A stretch of 64,000 bases of DNA from assembly GCA_029959085.1 (NCBI GenBank), contig JARWIR010000010.1, positions 35,642,731 through 35,706,730 on the forward strand, in the 5' to 3' direction. The position numbers and the translations under genes were made by a program. Positions within the stretch are counted from its first letter, which is position 1, and each line of letters starts with the position of its first letter. This DNA comes from Nemophila menziesii (Eukaryota; Streptophyta; Magnoliopsida; Boraginales; Hydrophyllaceae). Of this stretch, positions 57,102-64,000 are shown piece after piece. Below the pieces are notes generated by a model. The model had not been told where the DNA came from. It searched no databases and worked only from the letters and a program-made list of their open reading frames with translations.

Positions 57102-58630
57102 AAGGAGCTCAACCTACACGCAACCATGGAAACCAGCTTCGTGCTGGTTCAGATACGTTTTCCTATCCCTTTCTTATTTGTTTTAATTGTTTAATTGCTT
57201 TCTTGAGTCTTTTTCGAGTCGTGGGGACACGACTCATTTTTTAGTTCGAGGTGGGGTTCGTTGCCTCATCCCAATTTTATGTGTTTTACAGTTTTTTTTT
57301 TAATTTTAGTTTGAGGAATGTTTTGACTGTAGAGATGTAGAGTGTTTTAAATACCCTCATCAAGCATGCTTTTTATAAATTTATGATAGAAAATATTAGA
57401 CTTTAGGAGTTAGTATAAAACGCACTTTGATTGCATGCAAATTTGAGATAATTGATTGGAAGAATTAATGAACAATGCAAAAGAAGTAAACTTGTGCTTA
57501 AGGATAATGAGTGGTTTATAGAACGTGAGATCTAAATGAGTAAAGAACCCACTTAGGTATGAACTAGAGACAAATTGTGTAGATAGGAAGATGATAGAGG
57601 CAGTTCTTTGTTAGCCCTTTGAATCCTTTTTGGCCGTCTAACCCTGAATTAATTTTATCCTTCTTAGACAAATTTTTAGCCTTTAAGCCTTTCTTTTGTC
57701 GCCACATTATAAGCCAATTTCCCTTTAGATTGTTAGGCATGACCATATGACCCGCACTTGAATCACGATCCTGAGACTTCCTGTCTTGAGCTTGAGTTTG
57801 GGGTGGTGGGTCCACTTATGGGAATTTACATTGGGATTGGGAGTTTTGAGCTTATCAATGATGCTTTGTGCTATATATGATGATGATTCACAGGTTTATC
57901 ATATTGTAACCCTTTGTCGGGGTAATAGTGAATGAAAAAGAAGCTATAAAGCTAAAATCATGAATAGGCATGAAGAAAAATAGCATGATATCTCAACATT
58001 AAAGAGAGAGTCATAGCTATACAAAAGAACAAATATATATAGAAACGAAAAGTTATATGAAAAGAATATATATTTGGACCGGCAAAGTGGAAAATTTTAG
58101 GTGAATCATCCTTAGTGCTTATTGGGTTAATTTGGGGACGCTAATTAAGCGCGTCAATTGGGTTGAGTGAGAAAATTATTCGAGTGTAAACTCAAGCTCT
58201 TGGACAGTTTTGTTGATGGTAAGTGAGGAGAGAGCCAAAAGCTCACTTCAAATTTACCAAATATACATACCATACCGTCCTTCAGCCTATGCTAAAACCG
58301 TAAAGTCCTCGTGATTCCTAGATGTACAGTGAATTAATAGGGAATATTCTAAGTGGAGCGTTCAAAGCAAGTAAAGATCGAGGAACACCCTATAGCCACC
58401 ATCTTGAGATAAGTAATAAGCGTAACCTTCTAGCATTATGAAATTAATTTTGGATTGATATTATTTTGTGTTTGATTTTTGCATGATATGTGTATGTGGA
58501 TATTAATTCCTATATTAGACTATATGAGATTTATTTTAAGTTGTGCTTTGGGAATATTTTCTAGATTCTACCTTCTGCGTTCACCTAAAAGATCCTTTGT
58601 TTTTATTTTACTTTGTCGGGACGACAAAGG
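57102..58630 (+). other. Element C long 3' untranslated region
   Basis: No ORF of note. Colinear blocks are shared with element B 61440-62990: 'TTTTCGAGTCGTGGGGACAC' near 57206, 'CATATGACCCGCACTTGAAT' near 57744, 'CTTGAGTTTGGGGTGGTGGG' near 57790, 'GGACCGGCAAAGTGG' near 58076. It may hold packaging or regulatory sequences. Confidence 0.7.
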
Positions 58631-58646
58631 TTTGAGTTTGGGGTCT
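58631..58646 (+). other. Polypurine tract of element C
   Basis: TTTGAGTTTGGGGTCT immediately before the 3' LTR, in the position required for plus-strand priming. Confidence 0.75.
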
Positions 58647-60395
58647 TGATGTCTCCCTATTTGTTCTAATTATTAGCCCATTGGAGACATCCTTTTAGGT
58701 GAATAAATGACTTATTTTATAGACTTTTAAGCTTATTTGATCATATTGCACTTTCTCCCCTTGGAAATTAACTATTTGCAGAATCTGAGCTTTTGTGCGT
58801 AAATTTGACTATTTTTAATGCAAAGTTAATTGGTTCTTGAATCTCATGAAAGACCAATCCAAGGAGAAAAAGTGAGAATAAAGTCTTAGTGTATTTTAGA
58901 GTGTTAGGAAATGATTTCTAGTCGAGTTTCTATTTTTAGAGTACACTTTCATATTTCGATTTCTTGATTTATTGATTTATTCTTTTTAAGCATATGCGGT
59001 TTAATTATTTATTTAATGTGAAGCTTTAAAGAGATAAATGGTAATTACTTAGAGGCCGAGTCAAGATAAAGATGAAAGGAAAGAAGATTTACATGGAATT
59101 AAGAAGATTTAGGAAAGATTTATTCAAAGGAGGAAAAGATAAAGCTGCCTTTTGAAATCTGAAATTCAGCCACGTTTTAGAGATAAAATCATAATAAAAT
59201 ATTGGCATGGATTCTGGATGAATGGTCTGCACCAATAGAAAGAGCTTTCCAAGACAAGCAGTTTCATATATTGGAACTTCTCAAACGGATAAGTATTGAA
59301 AAAGATATGACCAAATCAAATCAGCAGAATCTTATCTTTTAGAGCTACGAATTTTAGAGTCCTTGACTTGTCTTCCACTCCAAGTAAATTCGACCTAGGG
59401 TCTTCCAACACCTATAAAAACACCCCTTAGACCTCATTATTCAGTACCTCTCATAATTCATTCAATATATACATCCTTAGAGAGAGCGTCAAGAGGCGGA
59501 AGCAAGAGCAGAAGCTGGAGACTGTCTATATCTCCAACAACAGTTCAAGCCAATTCCTCTATCTAGGTTCTTATTTTATTTCTGTTATTAGGAACATGTA
59601 TATTATTAATTTCTTTATTATTTTTACTTTCAATATGAGCTAAACATTAATTACTTGAGAATCGTAAAGGGATGAACCCTAATTAATTTAATTTATGTTT
59701 TGAATTTGGGATTGTTATGATTTAAATTGAATTAGGTTTTAGATATTGGATATTACTTTGTTCTTAATCACTATTTCTTTTCCGTACAACTAGAAATAGA
59801 TTTTAGTATTTGGGCTATTCACTTTAGTGGCGAAGTGATCATCCGACAGGGGGGTTTGAATACAGATCTAGGTAATACCCGTGTAATGTCCGTTATTGAC
59901 CGACATGCTTAACTAGTTACATAGCCAAAGAGGTACAGTCATATCATCCGAAGAGGCATATTCGACCATACATGTGTTTATGATACTTTAGGATAGCTTC
60001 TAGGTCTACCCGACAGGGGGCTAGGAGATATTAGAGTCCCGACTAATATTATAATTCCAATTCTACCCTTAAACATAGCATAGATTATATTGATTAAGTG
60101 GATTCTTTGCGAGACTCAAGTATAGCTCATATCTGCATCTAGTCCTTTAGTATTTATTTTCAGTTATTTATTTTCATGCATTCTTAGGATTAATATAAAA
60201 ACCGAATAAATATTTCTCATCTTTTATTTTCTGTATTTGCAATTACTACTTATCTGTTGAACACTTGGGTTATACCAGTCCAATCCCTGAGAACGAATCC
60301 GACTTACCAGAGTATTACTTGGACAACCGTACACTTGCGGTATTGTGGTTCCTTTTATTTATCGCATTAATTTTATAACACCCCAGGACCCACCA
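58647..60395 (+). repeat. Element C 3' LTR
   Basis: The same 1749-bp sequence, preceded by the polypurine-like motif and followed by the CTTTG target duplication and the resumed ORF2 of element B. Confidence 0.94.
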
Positions 60396-61438
60396 CTTTG
60401 CTTGATCGTAATGGTAAAAAGCTTTACTTTTATGCAAAGGAGAAAACACAACTTCCACAAGTTCCTACACCCAAGGAGAAAGAGGAAGCTTTAAAAACCT
60501 TGAAAGCTTCTGCAGAGAAACAATTGAAAGAACTACCTTTTGCTTATGAGGAAGTTGGTACAGGAGAATATGCAAGATTCTTAGAGCTTGGTGCGAAATT
60601 GGGTTGGTCTACTTTCATGGTAAGACGTTCTGAATTATGTCATGAGTTAGTTTTGGAATTCTATTTAGGCCTCTTTAGCCGAGATAGTAAAGGTTGTGTT
60701 CCGATTAGAGGAAAGCTAGTTCCTTTCACGGTTGAGGAGATTAGAAACCACTTAAAGTTTAAGAAATTGAGAGGTTATTGCAAATTTGAAGAAGCGGTTG
60801 CTAAACGAAAAATCTTTGATGAGGAATTACTTTTTGAGCATGTATTAGACAAGGAGAAAGTGCAATCACATAAGGGAGAAGTGAAGGCACCTTGGCCTTA
60901 CAAATATCTTCAATCGGATCCGAGAATTTGGCACAATTTCCTTATTCCTAATGTTTTTGGGAACACACGAACGTTGGATGTGACTATGAAGAACGCTCTA
61001 CTATTGGACTGTATTTTGAGAGGAGAAGAAGTGGATGTGGCACAGTTGATCTATGAGGAGGTGATACGATTTTCGGTCTCTCCTAAATCAGTTTATAATG
61101 TTAAATTTCCAACCATGATCACGTGTCTTGTGCGAAAAGCGAATGTTACATTGGGGGAAGAAGAGAAACTCGAGTTCAAGACAAGTTATATTGATAATGC
61201 TTAGATCAAGGATATCTTTTGAAGAGCGGGTTCTACGCAAGTCTCGAAAGAAGAAAAGGAGCAAAGTTGGCAAGAGAAGATGGAGGAGCGTTTAACGAAA
61301 TTCGAAGCAGCTCAAACTTCCTTAGTCAATGATGTGGCACAAATCAACGCTAATCAAGTGCACATCATGAAACTCCTTGAGCAATTAACGAAAGGTCCAG
61401 CAAATCCTACCTTGGATATCAATGATGCGAGGCAATAG

Positions 61439-62995
61439 CCTCGAGAGTATGTTCTCTTTCTTCCTTACCATTTCTGTAAATATGTTTATCTGCTAATTTT
61501 AATTTCTGTTTTTCGAGTCGTGGGAACGCCTCATTTTTGAGTTGGGGGTGTGGGGATTCGTTGTCTCTCATCTCCATTTTTCTGTTTTTAGGTAGAAATT
61601 AAAATTTTTGATACATGGGAATTAGATGTAGAGTGTGTTTAATAGCTTGAAAGCATAAGCTCAGTGAATTGGTGATAGTAAGTAATATGTTTATGAGCTA
61701 TTTTATTTGTATGCTTTGAGTATCTGCAGGAAAACACACGTTGATAGTAAAGAAAAGATTAGTGAGCAATGCGATAGAAAGTATGTTCGATCTCAGGGAA
61801 CCTTGAGAAGTGTGTAGACCGTGAGATTCAAGCTAGTTGACAAACCATTTGATGAAAGTGCTAAAGGTAAGAATATAACGAAATTACATAGTGTAGAAAG
61901 TGATTAAGGCGGTTCTTTCATATTTGAAGCCTTTGAAGCCTTTGAAGCCTTTTTATACCTTCTCACCTTGTTAATTTTGATTTTATCTGCTATATCCTTC
62001 TCAGCCCCTTCTAGCCTTTCTAAAGCTTTTTATTGAAACACGTTATAAGCCATATCCTTTAGATTATAGGACTTTTCCATATGACCCGCACTCGAATCGC
62101 GATGCATAGACAGTTGTTTTAGAGCTTGAGTTTGGGGTGGTGGGTCCACCATTATGGGAATTGTTATTGGGTTGGGATTTTGGAGCTTATTAATTGTGCT
62201 TTGTGCTTTATATTGATGATGTTTCACAGATTTTTATTGTAACCCTTTGCCGGGGTAATAGTGAATGAACAAGAAGCTACGAGCTAATTTTGCCAACAAG
62301 GGCATTAAAAGAAAAATATATATATGAGAAATAGCGTGATATCTCAACATTAAAAGAGAGTCATAGCTAGAGAAATTGATATATTCGGACCGGCAAAGTA
62401 GATTTTTATGTGAACATCTTAAGCTTTAATTGGGTTATTGGGGATGCTAAATTGTGCATCATGGAATTCATTGGGTTGAGTGAGAAACGTTTTATGAGAG
62501 TAACTCAAGCTCTAGGGTGATTCGTTGATGGCTAGTGAGGAGAAAGCCAAAAGCTCACTCCAAATTATCCAAATATACTATCATACCGTCCCTAAGCCTA
62601 AATTACAACCGAAAAGACCTTTTGATTCTTTGCTATGTAATTGAGAAGTGATTGATCCATTAGAGATTAGTTGAGTGGATCTTTGAATACTAGTGAAAAT
62701 CGATGAACAATCTATAGCTCTCTTGGGGAACTGAGTAAAGTCCCAATCCTTCTTACATTGCGAAACTAATCTGATCTTGAATTCAAGCCGTGTTGACTGT
62801 GGATATGAGAAGTGTATAGGTATGTAGCTTATGAATATTATTGCATGAAATTTTCTGAGTTGTTGCTTTAGGTTTATTCTATATATTCTGCTATGCTTTT
62901 TCCATTGTGTTGAGAATTTTATAAGTGTGTATTTATAGACTTCCCTATGTTTTTATCTTTATTGTATCGGGACGATACAACTTTGAGTTTATCAT
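61439..62995 (+). other. Element B 3' untranslated region
   Basis: The counterpart of element C 57102-58646, more diverged. It ends at 'GGGACGATACAACTTTGAGTTT' near 62969-62990, where the polypurine tract is cut short and no LTR follows. Confidence 0.7.
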
Positions 62996-62999
62996 GTTT

Positions 63000-64000
63000 T
63001 TATCTAGTTAGGTTGATTTGTCAGATCTAAACCGTATACTAGACGTTATGTGCTAAACTTGTAATTAAACACCATTGTCAATGGTGACCTAACTACTAGA
63101 TGGTAATTCTATATGGTCGCGATCCACAAGAACACGGAATATAAATCCAAACACATAAACAGAGAGTAAAAACAATAATTTAATTTAAAACATAGAATTC
63201 CCAAAATTAGATAGATGTCAACCAAAACTAGGGTTCATACATATATGCTAAAACTCAAACTAATAGAAATTTAGTTCATACTAATGGAAGAAAAGAAAGA
63301 AATTACAAATTCAAAGGATGAAGATGACATATTGATGAAGAACTCCTTTCAGACTTCTTTTCTTGTGTTGTAAGCTTCCTCTTGGCTTAAGGTTTCACCA
63401 AGGATGATTTATAATGTTAAGAGGCTGTATTTATAGTGTATAGGTTGACCTAATCGTTTTCTTGAAGGAAAAGGTAAACATTGGGCTCCTAGCCCAACTC
63501 AAATTCGTAGCCCAAAAACATGGAATCAGCCTCGTTTTTGTTTTGGTCTTAGCAGCTTCAATACTCATCCGATTGACGCGTATGAGTAGTCGAAGTTCAT
63601 CGTCTCGGAAATATCTTTAACTTTGCTCTTGACCGTTTCTCCAGATTCCACACCGATTTTAAGATATAAGCTGATTTGTGGTCGTAGGTGCAGAAATTCA
63701 GAATTAAGGCAGCTTTTCCTTTTCCATGTTTTTAGCTTTTACTTCCTTATCTTCAATTTCCATATTTATCTTCTTTCCTTTAGCTCTTTGAACCAACTTG
63801 GACTCTAATTAATTACCATATATCTCTAAAGCTTCACACTAAATAAATAATTAAACCCAATATGCTTTAAAAATAATAATTAATTAATTCTAGACCCAAA
63901 ATAGGAAAGTACACTTATTCAAGCTAAAATCGACCTATAAACTAATAAATACGCCTAAAATGATGTCTCTGAAATAGATTTGATTATCACAAATGATGAG
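63000..64000 (-). repeat. Remainder of element A LTR, cut by window end
   Basis: The reverse complement matches the element B LTR in order, for example 'TGTACTTTCCTATTTTGGGT', 'GCATATTGGGTTTAATTATT' and 'AATTAGAGTCCAAGTTGGTT'. It continues the LTR interrupted at 47224. The window ends in ...AATGATGAG, the beginning of the GAGACATCA arm, so only about six more bases should complete the LTR. Confidence 0.85.

Larger units (their letters stand above)
52775..60395 (+). mobile_element. Athila-type nonautonomous element C, complete, 7621 bp
   Basis: 5' LTR 52775-54523 and 3' LTR 58647-60395, both 1749 bp, about 7 substitutions and no length change. The target duplication CTTTG is at 52770-52774 and 60396-60400. 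LTRs begin TG and end CA. Two primer-binding sites and a polypurine tract are present. The 4.1-kb interior has no gag, protease, RT or integrase motif. It encodes one long ORF of unknown family and an ORF2 remnant. By its tRNA-Asp primer and shared interior blocks it is a derivative of the same lineage as B, mobilised in trans. Confidence 0.93.
52631..61438 (+). pseudogene. Element B ORF2, split by element C
   Basis: Begins at ATG 52631 with a basic segment of 48 codons up to the CTTTG duplication at 52770-52774. It resumes at 60401 in the same frame (267 codons to TAG 61202-61204), then a further in-frame TGA and a coiled-coil-like tail ('KMEERLTKFEAAQTSLVNDV') to TAG 61436-61438. The middle ('YARFLELGAKLGWSTFMVRR', 'GKLVPFTVEEIRNHLKF') resembles the putative plant transposon protein domain found in Athila/Gypsy extra ORFs. 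It sits where Athila has its env-like ORF, but no signal peptide or membrane segment is evident. The interruption and stops make it inactive. Confidence 0.75.
47225..62995 (+). mobile_element. Athila element B, host of nested element C, no 3' LTR
   Basis: Plus-strand Athila-clade element. 5' LTR 47225-48767, PBS 48774, gag 48923-50301 and onward, protease to 51330, integrase C-terminal tail to 51696, palindrome/TATA module 51930-52230, ORF2 from 52631, interrupted by element C at 52774/60396, ORF2 end 61438, then a long 3' region to a polypurine-like motif near 62982. RT, RNase H and integrase core are deleted. A 3' LTR should start near 62996, but the sequence passes directly into the LTR of element A. 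It inserted into the element A LTR. Confidence 0.85.

Noticed and set aside
60398..61204. Standalone 268-aa gene
   Set aside because: Its apparent start lies in the CTTTG target duplication of element C; it is the downstream part of element B's ORF2, not an independent gene.

Overview
The window is nuclear DNA of a flowering plant, most likely a eudicot. It is AT-rich, has intron-rich genes with plant splice signals, a nuclear tRNA-Ser, PPR-type genes and dense plant retroelements. The species cannot be named from the sequence alone.

Layout. 1-9.6 kb holds two decayed LINE retrotransposons on the + strand; the second carries a nested 260-bp MITE. 11.5-20.2 kb is one host gene on the - strand that looks intact: 18 exons that splice in frame into 796 codons of a SIT4-phosphatase-associated (SAPS) protein. 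Its introns are filled with two minisatellite families. 20.8-28 kb is a repeat graveyard: a hAT-type nonautonomous element, a subterminal-repeat cluster, a copia fragment, LINE fragments and an AT microsatellite. It ends in a complete tRNA-Ser(UGA) gene. 28.7-32.3 kb is a complete nonautonomous Mutator-like element (MULE) with degenerate terminal inverted repeats and a 9-bp target-site duplication. It carries two divergent-family gene fragments facing each other. 33.8-39.8 kb has two broken PPR genes, a LINE fragment, a copia fragment and a second, multi-exon relative of the MULE-borne gene. 40.5-45.2 kb is a PIAL-type SUMO ligase gene on the - strand with recognisable exons throughout but two apparent disabling lesions and a duplicated first exon.

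45.5-64 kb is a nest of Athila-clade Gypsy elements primed by tRNA-Asp. Element A (- strand) is split by element B (+), and element B is itself split by element C (+). C is complete: two 1749-bp LTRs with about 7 differences and a CTTTG target-site duplication. B has lost RT, RNase H and the integrase core, and has no 3' LTR where one is expected. C has no recognisable gag or pol and instead encodes an unfamiliar protein of about 403 aa. B and C share a palindrome-rich module followed by a TATA-like box, a pyrimidine-rich leader and a second ORF. This looks like an internal promoter and is the most interesting novel signal in the window.

Functionally only the SAPS gene and the tRNA gene look clearly alive. 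A PIAL-type protein would be a transposon-silencing factor, and its apparent decay beside a young retroelement is notable, although sequence errors have not been excluded. All calls come from reading the sequence; no database search was run.
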